Shown: positions 33,682 to 41,907, counted from the stretch's first letter. The stretch: 62,075 nucleotides of DNA from Stenotrophomonas_A sp036403795 (GCA_036403795.1 DASWQJ010000347.1:1-62075), one strand, 5' to 3'. Made by a program: numbers and translations. Notes: generated by a model not told the origin, from the letters alone.

Positions 33682-36447
33682 ATGAAGCGCAAGTTGTTGC
33701 CGTTGATGGTTTCCGCCGCGCTGTTGCCGGCCATGGCCCATGCGCAGGAGGCCGCGTCGCCGGCCGCGCCGTCGTCCGACAGCCAGGCGCAGCAGAAAGC
33801 CACGGAGCTGGACGCGGTGCGAGTCACCGGCTCGCTCATTCCCCGCGCGCAGGTCGAAGGGCCGTCGCCGGTGACCAGTGTCACCTCCGAGCAGATGGAA
33901 AAGCAGGGCTTCACCAACGTGTTCGACGCGCTGCGCTCGCTGCCGCAGTCCAACGGCTCGGTGCAGGATTCGCAGGGCACGGGCAACTACACGCCGGGCG
34001 CCAAGACCATCAGCCTGTTCGGCCTGTCGCCCAGCTACACGCTGACCCTGCTCAATGGTCGTCCGATGAGCAGCTATCCGCTGGCCTACGACGGCAACAC
34101 CAGCATCGTGGACATCGCCAACATCCCGATGGGCATGCTGGAACGCGTGGACGTGCTGACCGGTGGCCAGTCATCGGTGTACGGCTCTTCGGCGATCGCC
34201 GGCGTGGTCAACATCATCCTGAAGGACCACGTGGAGGGGACGCACTTCAAGTACCGCATTGGCGGCTACAGCGAGGGCGGCGGTACCAACCATCGCTTCA
34301 TCTTCAGCAGCGGCACCGAGATCGGCAACCTGGACCTGAGCTACGGCCTGCAGTACGAAAAGCAGGAACCGATCTATGGGTCGGACCGCAGCTACCTGGA
34401 CAGCGCGGCCGACAGCCATGCGCCCGGCCAGGTGGATCCCTCGCGCACCGTGCTGCGCCAGGACACCACCTTGGGCGCGACGCATTACATCGACCCCGGC
34501 GCAGCGCGATGCGAACCCCTGAGCTATATGTTTGGCGGCACTACCGAGTATGCGCATCGCGATGTGTCCGGCGGCGGCAACTATTGCGGCAGCCTGTACA
34601 ACGTGGGCACCGCGTCGCTACTCAACGAGGCCGAGAACGTCAATGGCAGCGTGTTCCTGCGCTACCACCTGACGCCGGAAACCGAGTTGTATGCCGACAT
34701 CCTGGCCAGCTACAGCCGCCCGACCTACACCGGTGGCAGCCCGTTCTGGAGCCAGCGCTTCTACAACCAGGCCACGGGTACCTACGAGCTGTGGCAGCGC
34801 ATCTATGCGCCGGAAGAAGTCGGCCTGCACGCCAAGGATCAGCGCGTGTATACCCGCTCGTACAACATCGCCACCGGCGTGCGCGGCCCGTTGGGCGATA
34901 CCGGCTTTGATTACGATGTGTACGTCAACCGCTCCGGCACGTCGGCCATCCGCAAGTCGACGGACTTCCTGGCGGTCAACGGCGTGGACGATTACTACCT
35001 GGGGCCGCAGCTGGGCGAGATGGGCGGCTACCCGGTCTTCGCCCCCAACGTGGACCTGCTGTACCAGCCGGTGACCGAGGCCAACTACAACAGCTGGAGC
35101 GCGATCAACCGCGCCAAGTCTTCGGCGTGGACCCAGAACGGCACGGCGACGCTGACCAATACCTCGCTGTTCGACCTGCCGGCCGGGCCGGTGGGCTTTG
35201 CGGCGATCCTGCAGGGGCAGCGCGAGTACTTCAACAATCGCTCCTCTGCGCCCGGATCGGAAACGCTGTTCCGCGGCCAGGGCGGTTCCACCACCGCGCA
35301 GGGCCAGCGCGACCTGTTTGCAGGCGGCGTCGAATTCCAGCTGCCGATCACCAGCATGTTCAACGCCAACCTGTCTGGCCGCTACGACAAGTACTCGCTG
35401 CAGGGCGGCGGCGGAAACGGCAAATTCACCTATAAGACCGGGCTGGAATTCCGCCCGCTCGACAGCCTGCTGCTGCGTGGCAGCTACGCCACCGCGTTCC
35501 GCTCGCCGGACATGTTCTATCTGTACTCGTCGCAGACCAGCGGCTTCACCAGCAATACCGACTACTACCAGTGCCGCCAGGCCGGTTATGACTCGAGCAA
35601 CTACGACGATTGCCCGCAGGCCGACAGCTCGATCCGTTTCGTCAGCACCGGCAATCGCGATCTGCGTGACATCACCGCCAAGACGTTCACCTATGGCGTG
35701 GTGTGGTCGACGCTGGACAACGCCTTGACGATGTCGGTGGACTACAACTCGATCAAGATCGACAACGAAGTGGCGCTGCTGGGCATCAACGACATCCTGG
35801 AACTGGAAGGCAATTGCCGGCTGGGCACGTCCGAGAATGGGCAGACCGCCTACGACGTCAATTCACCGACGTGCCGGGACGTACTGGCACAGGTGACCCG
35901 CAAGGGCGCGTCCGATCCGGTCAGCCCGAACGGCATCGACGAGGTGCGCACCTATCCGATCAACCTGGCCAACCAGCGCCAGACCGGTGTGCAGGCCAAC
36001 GTGGAGTACAAGTGGTCGACGGCGTCCTTCGGTGATTTCGATCTGCAGGTGGGCCACTACCGTCCACTCAAGCACACCCAGCAGCAGAAGGACGGCGATC
36101 CGGTGATCGATCAATTGTGCTGCGCGAACTCCAATGAAATCCGGGATCGCACCAGTGCCACGCTCAGCTGGAACCGCGGGCCGATCGGCGCGACGTTGTA
36201 TGGGCTGCACAGCGCCAAGACCTGGAACCAGGCGGGTACCGAGCGCGACATCGGTTCGTGGACCACGTACAACGGCAGCGTGAGTTATCGCTTCAACGAT
36301 ACCTATGGGCTGATGTTCTCGGTCAACAACCTGACCAACGAGCGCCCGCCGATCGATGCCACCAACAACGGCTGGCCGTTCTACGACACCGGCATCTACA
36401 ACGCGTTTGGTCGCTCGGCGCAGCTGGAATTTTCGGTGGATCTGTAG
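33682..36447 (+). CDS. TonB-dependent outer membrane receptor (mannoside locus)
   Basis: A 921-residue outer membrane receptor with signal peptide MKRKLLPLMVSAALLPAMAHAQ. The plug domain is DAVRVTGSLIPRAQVEGPSPVTSVTSEQM through VDVLTGGQSSVYGSSAIAGVVNIILKD; a long beta-barrel follows and ends YNAFGRSAQLEFSVDL. This family in Xanthomonadaceae takes up oligosaccharides or other large nutrients using TonB energy. Divergence from the lacI-GH92 operon and the shared operators point to mannose-containing oligosaccharides or glycopeptides. The ATG at 33682 follows GGAGAGG and is the first start with a signal peptide, although the frame is open back to 33451. Confidence 0.92.
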   Translation: MKRKLLPLMVSAALLPAMAHAQEAASPAAPSSDSQAQQKATELDAVRVTGSLIPRAQVEGPSPVTSVTSEQMEKQGFTNVFDALRSLPQSNGSVQDSQGTGNYTPGAKTISLFGLSPSYTLTLLNGRPMSSYPLAYDGNTSIVDIANIPMGMLERVDVLTGGQSSVYGSSAIAGVVNIILKDHVEGTHFKYRIGGYSEGGGTNHRFIFSSGTEIGNLDLSYGLQYEKQEPIYGSDRSYLDSAADSHAPGQVDPSRTVLRQDTTLGATHYIDPGAARCEPLSYMFGGTTEYAHRDVSGGGNYCGSLYNVGTASLLNEAENVNGSVFLRYHLTPETELYADILASYSRPTYTGGSPFWSQRFYNQATGTYELWQRIYAPEEVGLHAKDQRVYTRSYNIATGVRGPLGDTGFDYDVYVNRSGTSAIRKSTDFLAVNGVDDYYLGPQLGEMGGYPVFAPNVDLLYQPVTEANYNSWSAINRAKSSAWTQNGTATLTNTSLFDLPAGPVGFAAILQGQREYFNNRSSAPGSETLFRGQGGSTTAQGQRDLFAGGVEFQLPITSMFNANLSGRYDKYSLQGGGGNGKFTYKTGLEFRPLDSLLLRGSYATAFRSPDMFYLYSSQTSGFTSNTDYYQCRQAGYDSSNYDDCPQADSSIRFVSTGNRDLRDITAKTFTYGVVWSTLDNALTMSVDYNSIKIDNEVALLGINDILELEGNCRLGTSENGQTAYDVNSPTCRDVLAQVTRKGASDPVSPNGIDEVRTYPINLANQRQTGVQANVEYKWSTASFGDFDLQVGHYRPLKHTQQQKDGDPVIDQLCCANSNEIRDRTSATLSWNRGPIGATLYGLHSAKTWNQAGTERDIGSWTTYNGSVSYRFNDTYGLMFSVNNLTNERPPIDATNNGWPFYDTGIYNAFGRSAQLEFSVDL

Positions 36448-36482
36448 GGTCGGGTTTGGCCCGTGGGCGAGGCTGCGCCGGG

Positions 36483-36520
36483 GCGGGGGCGCGATACACG
36501 GGTGGTGTGTCGCGCTCCCG
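36483..36520. terminator. Imperfect GC-rich hairpin between convergent genes
   Basis: GGGGCGCGATACAC and GTGTCGCGCTCCC form an imperfect stem around a six-base loop (GGGTGG). It lies about 40 bases after the TonB receptor stop and before the end of the VOC gene. No T run; weak support. Confidence 0.35.
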
Positions 36521-36559
36521 CTGCGGTGTGTGTGGCTGTAGTGGCCGACGAAGTCAGGC

Positions 36560-37003
36560 TCAGCAGGGCGCGGCGAGTTGCTCGAAGCGTCGTTGCATTT
36601 CGTCGGGAGCGACGTCTTCGATGCTGTGGCCGATGTTCCAGCGATGCCCGGCCGGATCGCGCACCGTGCCGGAGCGCTCGCCATAGAACATGTCCTTGGG
36701 CGCCATCACCAACGTGGCGCCGTGCGCGAGGGCGCGTTCGATCACTTGGTCGGCATCGTCGACATGCACGTGCAAGGTGACGTGGGTGCCGCCTTGCGGG
36801 TCGGGCGGCACGATGCCGTACTCGGGATAAGGTTCGCACAGCATCAGCGTGGTGCCGGCGATCTGCACTTCGGCATGGCCCATGCGCCCGCCGGGTTCGA
36901 CCAGGCGCAACGACTCGGTCCCACCGAAGACGTCGCGGTAGAAGGCAATGGCCTGCTCGGCGTTCGGAACGCACAGGTAGGCAAACAGTTCATGTACGGC
37001 CAC
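36560..37003 (-). CDS. VOC family (glyoxalase/bleomycin-resistance-like) protein
   Basis: A 147-residue PhnB/glyoxalase-type protein: LFAYLCVPNAEQAIAFYRDVFGGTESLRL, GHAEVQIAGTTLMLCEPYPEYG, VTLHVHVDDADQVIERALAHGATLVMAPKDMFYGERSGTVRDPAGHRWNIGHSIEDV. The DPAGHRWNIG segment is the usual second betaalphabetabetabeta module. The start is a GTG with GGAGA upstream. It follows the AraC regulator gene on the same strand (86-base gap) and may be its target. Substrate unknown. Confidence 0.88.
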   Translation of the reverse strand: MAVHELFAYLCVPNAEQAIAFYRDVFGGTESLRLVEPGGRMGHAEVQIAGTTLMLCEPYPEYGIVPPDPQGGTHVTLHVHVDDADQVIERALAHGATLVMAPKDMFYGERSGTVRDPAGHRWNIGHSIEDVAPDEMQRRFEQLAAPC

Positions 37004-37089
37004 GGGGATTCTCCAGCGCTAGGGAGCGTGCAGGCTAGGTCGCCAGCCTGGGCGAGGGATTGAACAAAATTGACCTGGACGCTGCGGCC

Positions 37090-37899
37090 TCATCGCGGCC
37101 GGGCCACGGGAACGTGGTGCGACGTGGCAGGCGCTGAACGCCGGTAGGCCTGGGGCGTCATTCCCGCAAAGGCGCGAAACTCGCGAATGAAATGGGCCTG
37201 GTCGCTGTAGCCGGCGGCCAATGCGGCATCGGCCCACGACGGCGCTCGGTGCAGGTCGCGCAGCAATCGTTGCAATCGCATCACGCGGGCGTACCGCTTG
37301 GGCGCCAGCCCGGTCGCTTCGCGAAACAGGGCGATGAAGTGCCGGTGGCTGGCGTGCGCGTTCGAGACCAGTTGGGCAATGCGTTGTTCCCGCATCATGC
37401 CTTGCAGTGCCTGCGCCACTTGCGGATGCAGCGCACGGGCCGGGCGCAGTTGGGCGGCCAGCGCCTGCGCCAGCAAGGAAAGTTGCGTGGTGGGGTCGTC
37501 TGCGGCCTGCAGGCGCTCGCGTAATCGCGACAGGTCGCCGGTTTTCCACAGCAGGTCGAGCGGAATGTGGCGCTCGGCGAGTTCGTCGGCCGAACAGCCG
37601 AACAGGGCCTGCGCTGCACCGGGGCGCAGCAGGGCACCTACGGATCGGCTGGGTTGCGAGGTGTCCTTGAGGTAATAGTGGCTGCGCACGCCGCCGACCA
37701 CCGCGTCGGAGATGACGACACCGACGAGGTCCTCGGCAGTGTCGTACAAGCGCAGCGGCGTGGCGTCGAGTCGTATCGCCAGGTGGATGCAGCCGCTCGG
37801 CAACACATGCTCGCGCGGCGCTGCGGCACGACCTGCCGGGCTCGCCCAGAGGGATTGGATCCACGGCTGCAGGACGGGTGGCGGTTGCTGGCGCGTCAT
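37090..37899 (-). CDS. AraC family transcriptional regulator
   Basis: A 269-residue regulator. An N-terminal DUF6597-like sensing domain (LPSGCIHLAIRLDATPLRLYD; HYYLKDTSQPSRSVGALLRPGAAQALFG) precedes an AraC-type double helix-turn-helix (IAQLVSNAHASHRHFIALFREATGLAPKRYARVMRLQRLL; WADAALAAGYSDQAHFIREFRAFAGMTPQAYRR). The start at 37899 (MTRQQPPP) fits the family; the frame is open upstream, but that part is not protein-like. It probably controls the VOC gene behind it. Confidence 0.88.
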   Translation of the reverse strand: MTRQQPPPVLQPWIQSLWASPAGRAAAPREHVLPSGCIHLAIRLDATPLRLYDTAEDLVGVVISDAVVGGVRSHYYLKDTSQPSRSVGALLRPGAAQALFGCSADELAERHIPLDLLWKTGDLSRLRERLQAADDPTTQLSLLAQALAAQLRPARALHPQVAQALQGMMREQRIAQLVSNAHASHRHFIALFREATGLAPKRYARVMRLQRLLRDLHRAPSWADAALAAGYSDQAHFIREFRAFAGMTPQAYRRSAPATSHHVPVARPR

Positions 37900-38132
37900 G
37901 CGCGCCACGTTACACCGGTTGGGTCGGCACTGGATTGGCGTGGGTGATCTTGCGCAGTGGTGTGGGTTGCCCGCTTGGTCCTCGGCGTGGCGCCTCTTGT
38001 TGGCGAGCCTGGCTCGGCTGCCCCATGCATTGAACCCGATCCGTTTTGGCCGGGAAGTGAACCTGACCCCGTTATTGATTGGGCACTTGCGTGGTTGGAT
38101 GAACAGGGAGAGGATCGGGGCGTGCGTGCGCG

Positions 38133-38423
38133 ATGGACGGTGCGATGGCGGTTCCACTGCTAGTCCGCGGTTACTCGATTGTGACAGTCGAAACCAGTTT
38201 GAAAGATCCCGACTCCGACAGTCTTAATTGGCTGTCTACGGTGTTTATTTATCTGCACGGCGAGCCTTATCCGCACACCATCATTCGCCATGCAGGGCGG
38301 GGTGGGGATGCCATCGAGGCCAAGCGCAACGCAATGCTGCGCGCGATCAAACGGGTGCGGGTGATCGAGGAAACCGAGGCGCGCCGCAAAGTGAAGGCGG
38401 AAAGCGCGGATCCGACGGTTTGA
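38133..38423 (+). CDS. Small hypothetical protein
   Basis: A 96-residue frame whose composition, unlike the surrounding shadow frames, looks protein-like: IVTVETSLKDPDSDSLNWLSTVFIYLHGEPYPHTIIRHAGRGGDAIEAKRNAMLRAIKRVRVIEETEARRK, ending in a basic helix. No known domain was recognised and there is no strong ribosome binding site; ATG 38148 is an alternative start. The flanks (37900-38132 and 38424-38600) hold nothing I can support. Local GC is slightly lower than in neighbours, which may mean recent acquisition or simple drift. Confidence 0.45.
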   Translation: MDGAMAVPLLVRGYSIVTVETSLKDPDSDSLNWLSTVFIYLHGEPYPHTIIRHAGRGGDAIEAKRNAMLRAIKRVRVIEETEARRKVKAESADPTV

Positions 38424-38600
38424 GGCTGTCTCGCTAGGGGAGTGGCGGCATCAGTGAGTGCTGGCTCCCGCGTGCCAGACCGCATCCGCCATGGGTGATC
38501 AGCAATGGCGGGCTGGCCGCCGCGGCCCGAGACAAACTTGATGCTTGCGGGTCGTGATCTGGCGCTAAGATCCCCCCAAAGTGGCAAGTAGGGGCCCGGC

Positions 38601-39014
38601 ATGTGGACGCGAGTATTCGGTTACGGAGCATCGCTGGCGCTGGGAGCGCTCGCCCTGCAATGGCTTGACTACCAGCGGTTGGCGCGCACACATCCTGGCG
38701 ACCTCTATATGTTCCTGGTGGCCGCCGCTTTTCTGGCGTTGGGCATCGTGCTCGGGGTGCGGGTCTTCGCCACGCCGGCGCCGGTTGCCTTCGATGGCAA
38801 CCCAAAGGCGCAGGCGACGTTGGGGCTGACCGAGCGGGAGCTGGAGGTGCTGCACGCACTGGCCGCCGGCCGTTCGAACAAGGAGATCGCCGCCCACCTC
38901 CACGTCTCGCCCAACACGATCAAGACGCACGTGGCGCGGTTATTCGAAAAGCTCGGCGCCAAGCGGCGCACCCAGGCGATCCATCGGGCCCGCGAGCTGG
39001 GCATCGTGCCTTGA
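38601..39014 (+). CDS. Membrane-anchored LuxR-type (HTH) regulator
   Basis: A 137-residue protein with two N-terminal membrane helices (VFGYGASLALGALALQW; LYMFLVAAAFLALGIVLGVRVF) and a complete LuxR/GerE DNA-binding domain: LTERELEVLHALAAGRSNKEIAAHLHVSPNTIKTHVARLFEKLGAKRRTQAIHRARELGIV (about 75-136). It has no receiver or ligand domain, so it must act while tethered to the membrane or after release. The next gene encodes a DUF4199-like membrane protein on the same strand, a pairing also seen elsewhere in this bacterial group. What it regulates is unknown. Confidence 0.85.
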   Translation: MWTRVFGYGASLALGALALQWLDYQRLARTHPGDLYMFLVAAAFLALGIVLGVRVFATPAPVAFDGNPKAQATLGLTERELEVLHALAAGRSNKEIAAHLHVSPNTIKTHVARLFEKLGAKRRTQAIHRARELGIVP

Positions 39015-39123
39015 AGCTGAAAGTTTTTGGAGTGATTGCACCCTAATCACCCATTTGGGCGATTGCCGGGCGCCGTCGGTGCGCGGCCAATGGCAGCACC
39101 CACCACCACAGACGAGGAACCCC

Positions 39124-39678
39124 ATGTTGCGAACCATCTTGAAGTACGGCGTGATCGCGGGCTTGGTCGTGGGCGGGTTCGAGCTCGTCACGTTTACCGC
39201 GTTCTCGGGCATGCCTCCGCTGAAGTACGGCATGGTGATCGGCTACACGACCATGCTGGTCGCGCTGAGCGCGGTGTTCGTGGGGATCAAGCATCACCGG
39301 GACGTGGACCGGGGCGGGGTGATCGGGTTCTGGCCGGCCCTCGGTGTCGGGTTGGGGATCAGCGTCATTGCCGGCCTGTTTTACGTGGCGGCGTGGGAAG
39401 CGGTGCAGGCGATGACGCATATGGACTTTGCCACCTCGTATGCCAAGGCGATCATCGCCAGCGAAACCGCCAAAGGCGCGAGTGCCGAGGCGGTGGCGAA
39501 ACTGACCGCCGAGATGGAGGCGTTCAAGCTGCAGTACGCAGACCCGATGTTTCGCCTGCCGATGACCTTCGCCGAGATTTTCCCGGTAGGCGTGCTGGTG
39601 TCGCTGGTCTCTGCGGGCTTGCTGCGCAACCGCCGGTTTTTGCCGTCGCGGCGCGTAGCAGGTCTCGTGACCAGATAG
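39124..39678 (+). CDS. DUF4199-like four-helix membrane protein
   Basis: About 184 residues. Helices at KYGVIAGLVVGGFELVTFTAFSG, GMVIGYTTMLVALSAVFVGIKH, FWPALGVGLGISVIAGLFYVAAWEAV and FAEIFPVGVLVSLVSAGLL, with the charged loop YAKAIIASETAKGASAEAVAKLTAEMEAFK between helices 3 and 4. This is the layout of DUF4199. The ATG at 39124 has GAGGAA upstream; frame extensions before it lack a helix. Function unknown. It lies 109 bases behind the membrane LuxR gene and may be its partner or target. Confidence 0.8.
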   Translation: MLRTILKYGVIAGLVVGGFELVTFTAFSGMPPLKYGMVIGYTTMLVALSAVFVGIKHHRDVDRGGVIGFWPALGVGLGISVIAGLFYVAAWEAVQAMTHMDFATSYAKAIIASETAKGASAEAVAKLTAEMEAFKLQYADPMFRLPMTFAEIFPVGVLVSLVSAGLLRNRRFLPSRRVAGLVTR

Positions 39679-39714
39679 CTCGTCGGCGCGCAATGCACCA
39701 AAGGGGACTTAAAG

Positions 39715-39743
39715 TTGTAATTAATCCCAATTGGGACTACATT
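39715..39743 (+). promoter_or_regulatory. Toxin-antitoxin promoter with a palindromic operator in the spacer
   Basis: A TTGTAA -35-like box (39715-39720), a 17-base spacer and a TACATT -10-like box (39738-39743), each with 4 of 6 consensus bases. The spacer contains TCCCAATTGGGA (39725-39736), a perfect 12-base palindrome. A Xre-type antitoxin bound there would block RNA polymerase. The antitoxin gene starts 33 bases downstream. Confidence 0.6.
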
Positions 39744-39776
39744 AAGCCCTGAGCTCGTTGCAGAGGCTTTGCCGCC

Positions 39777-40175
39777 ATGACCCAGATCGCGACCACACCC
39801 GCTCCCAGCCGTCGCGACCTCGGCGGGCCGGCCGTGCGCACATTCTTCAACATCGCCAAGGCCTGGGACCTGAGCGGCGAGCAGGAGCGCATCCTGCTCG
39901 GCCAGCCTTCGCGCACGACGTATTTCCGCTGGAAGCAGGGCACCGTGGGGGAGATCAGCCATGACGTGCTCGAGCGCATCAGCTATCTGCTGGGCATCTA
40001 CAAGGCGCTGCACATCTTGTTTCCCAACCATGACCAGGCCGACGCCTGGATCCATCGCGCCAACGCCGCACCGTCCTTCAACGGCATGAGCGCCCTGGAG
40101 CGGATGTGCGGCGGCAGCGTGGTGGACCTGTTCGTGGTCCGCGAACACCTGGACGCCCAGCGGGGCTGGAACTGA
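39777..40175 (+). CDS. Xre/MbcA/ParS-type antitoxin of a RES toxin pair
   Basis: A 132-residue antitoxin. The N-terminal Xre-like helix-turn-helix (VRTFFNIAKAWDLSGEQERILLGQPSRTTYFRWKQGTVGEISHDVLERISYLLGIYKALHILFPN) is followed by the DUF2384 toxin-binding domain (ADAWIHRANAAPSFNGMSALERMCGGSVVDLFVVREHLDAQRG). The SxTTYFRWKQG helix is typical of antitoxins paired with RES toxins. Its stop shares a base with the toxin start (TGATG), and a palindrome-containing promoter lies just upstream, so it should autoregulate the operon. Confidence 0.92.
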   Translation: MTQIATTPAPSRRDLGGPAVRTFFNIAKAWDLSGEQERILLGQPSRTTYFRWKQGTVGEISHDVLERISYLLGIYKALHILFPNHDQADAWIHRANAAPSFNGMSALERMCGGSVVDLFVVREHLDAQRGWN

Positions 40176-40873
40176 TGCAGCCGGCCACGTCCCGCGTGGA
40201 CTGGCAGCCCAGCTATCGCATCGTGTCGAGCCGGTTTCCGCCGGTGGGTCTGTTCGACAGCGTGGCCCATCCCGAGGACCTAGAGGCGGTCTATTACCTG
40301 GAAGGGCTCACCAATCCCCGCCTGCGCCAGGAAGCGGGGCAGATCAGCCTGGTGCCGAAGGAACGCCGCGTCTGCGGGCCGGGCACCACGCCGATCATGG
40401 CGGCCTTCACCCATGTCACGCGAGAGGGATCGCGCTTCAGCGATGGCTCGTTCGGCGTGTACTACGCGGCCAAGGATCGCCTCACGGCCATCGCCGAGAC
40501 GATGCACCACCGCACGCGGTTTCTGCGCAATACCTCAGAGCCTGCGTGCGTGCTGGAGATGCGCTGCTACGTGGGTGACCTGGCCGGCACGTTGCACGAC
40601 ATCCGCGGTGGCTGGCCGCAGTTGCACGATCGCGACAGTTACGTTGAAAGCCAGGCGCAAGCGGTGGCCTTGCGCCAGGCGGGGAGCGATGGAGTGGTCT
40701 ACGACAGCGTGCGCCTGGCGGGCGGGCAATGCGTGGCGGCGTTCTATCCAGACCTCATCCAGCCGGTGCGGCAGGAAAGCCATCTGTATTACCACTGGAA
40801 CAGCGAGCGATTCACCCATGCGGTGGTGGCCGGGGATGTGATCCAGCCGCCGGCGTGGGGCGGGAGCGTTTGA
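40175..40873 (+). CDS. RES domain toxin (NAD-degrading)
   Basis: A 232-residue RES-family toxin; characterised members degrade NAD+. Conserved elements are YRIVSSRFPP near the N-terminus (R15, R20), GVYYAAKDRLTAIAETMHHR with Y96/Y97 and E108, and VVYDSVRLAGGQCVAAFYPD with the late serine. The longer ORF start at 40106 would overlap the antitoxin; ATG 40175 overlaps its stop by one base, the usual type II layout. All key residues appear intact, so the toxin is probably functional. It converges on the XRE-cupin gene 36 bases away. Confidence 0.92.
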   Translation: MQPATSRVDWQPSYRIVSSRFPPVGLFDSVAHPEDLEAVYYLEGLTNPRLRQEAGQISLVPKERRVCGPGTTPIMAAFTHVTREGSRFSDGSFGVYYAAKDRLTAIAETMHHRTRFLRNTSEPACVLEMRCYVGDLAGTLHDIRGGWPQLHDRDSYVESQAQAVALRQAGSDGVVYDSVRLAGGQCVAAFYPDLIQPVRQESHLYYHWNSERFTHAVVAGDVIQPPAWGGSV

Positions 40874-40909
40874 CGGCTCCATCGCGCTGACGGCTTGAAT
40901 GGCCCGGCG

Positions 40910-41638
40910 CTACTTCTTCGCGGGCTTGCGCGCCACCTTATGCGCCACCTTCTTTGCCGGGCGCAACGCGACGACCTCTGATCCAACAGGCCGCGCAGCG
41001 CCATGCGAGTGCGCCACCGCATGATCATGCTGGCTCATCAGTGACTCGAGCAGTTGATCATCGGCACTGGAACACACCCCAAGCAGCAACGCCTCATCGC
41101 AGCCCTGCGCCGCGATATACGCGTGCCCCATGTTCGAGTCGATATACACGCCCTGGCCCGCGGCAAGCTCCACCGGGTCATAAAACTCCGTGTGCACCTC
41201 GACCCGGCCTTCGAGCACATGGATGTACTCCTCGCCCGAATGCCTCACCAATTCACCGAATTCCTCGATGCTCTTGGCGCGCACCCGGGTCAGCACGGGG
41301 ATCATCCGCTTGCGCCGCAACTCCGGACACAGATAGAAATAGTCGTAGTTGGGCGTATTGACCTGCACGGCATCCTCGATGCGCCCGATGCTGCGCCGCG
41401 CGGTCACCGCCGGCTCCGGGGCCTGCCCCTGTTCGGCAAACAACTCCGACATCCGCAGCTTCAAGCGCTGGCTTAGCTGCAGCAGCTTGTCGTAGGTCAG
41501 CGTCAAGCGATCGTGCTCAACCTTGGAGAGCGTGGACAGCGGAATACCCGACTGCTCGCTCATCTGCTTGAGCGTCCACCCCCGGCTGGTGCGCAGCGAG
41601 CGCAGGAGGCTGCCGATGGTGTGGTGGTCCGAGGTCAT
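40910..41638 (-). CDS. XRE family regulator with cupin sensor domain and lysine-rich tail
   Basis: A 242-residue regulator. The N-terminal helix-turn-helix (IGSLLRSLRTSRGWTLKQMSEQSGIPLSTLSKVEHDRLTLTYDKLLQLSQRL, residues 7-58) is followed by a cupin_2 domain (HSGEEYIHVLEGRVEVHTEFYDPVELAAGQGVYIDSNMGHAYIA). The last 20 residues are basic and repetitive (LRPAKKVAHKVARKPAKK), like a histone-H1-type tail. Regulators of this type sense small metabolites such as amino acids or polyamines through the cupin. It is divergent from the serine hydrolase operon, and the paired operators at 41790 and 48061 are its likeliest targets. Confidence 0.9.
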   Translation of the reverse strand: MTSDHHTIGSLLRSLRTSRGWTLKQMSEQSGIPLSTLSKVEHDRLTLTYDKLLQLSQRLKLRMSELFAEQGQAPEPAVTARRSIGRIEDAVQVNTPNYDYFYLCPELRRKRMIPVLTRVRAKSIEEFGELVRHSGEEYIHVLEGRVEVHTEFYDPVELAAGQGVYIDSNMGHAYIAAQGCDEALLLGVCSSADDQLLESLMSQHDHAVAHSHGAARPVGSEVVALRPAKKVAHKVARKPAKK

Positions 41639-41661
41639 GCTGGCGGGGCTCCATTGCCAAT

Positions 41662-41679
41662 GAGGACAGGATCGTCCTC
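41662..41679. promoter_or_regulatory. Inverted repeat upstream of the XRE-cupin regulator
   Basis: GAGGAC, six bases, GTCCTC: perfect 6-base arms 24 bases before the regulator's start codon. Possible autoregulatory site; it does not match the inverted repeat shared by the two target operons. Confidence 0.35.
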
Positions 41680-41777
41680 GACAGGTACATCATCGCCCTG
41701 AGGCATGTGACAAGGAAAGCACCGCAACGCAGTGTCTGCCGCGATGTTTACCCAGTCCAAGCCCGCTCGGAGGGGCA

Positions 41778-41817
41778 GTTGACAATTCTCTGATTAGGAT
41801 CATTATCGCCAAATCAG
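41778..41817 (+). promoter_or_regulatory. Promoter/operator A of the D-glutamate/peptide regulon
   Basis: The 30 bases from 41778 are identical to those from 48049. They contain TTGACA (41779-41784) and, after 16 bases, CATTAT (41801-41806), a plausible sigma-70 promoter. Over the -10 side lies an inverted repeat: CTGATTAGG (41790-41798), ten bases, CCAAATCAG (41809-41817), one mismatch. It drives the serine hydrolase operon starting at 41908. Confidence 0.8.
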
Positions 41818-41907
41818 GATGTCTGTCGGCCCTCTGGGACTTCGTACGACGTTGGGGCCGCCTCATACCACTACAACGGCCCATTGCAGGGCGGGGGAGA
41901 GCTGCCG

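Noticed and set aside
41790..41808. Fur-box-like similarity in the shared promoter block
   Set aside because: The right half (ATCATTATC) resembles a Fur box but the left half does not; the CTGATTAGG inverted repeat explains the symmetry better.
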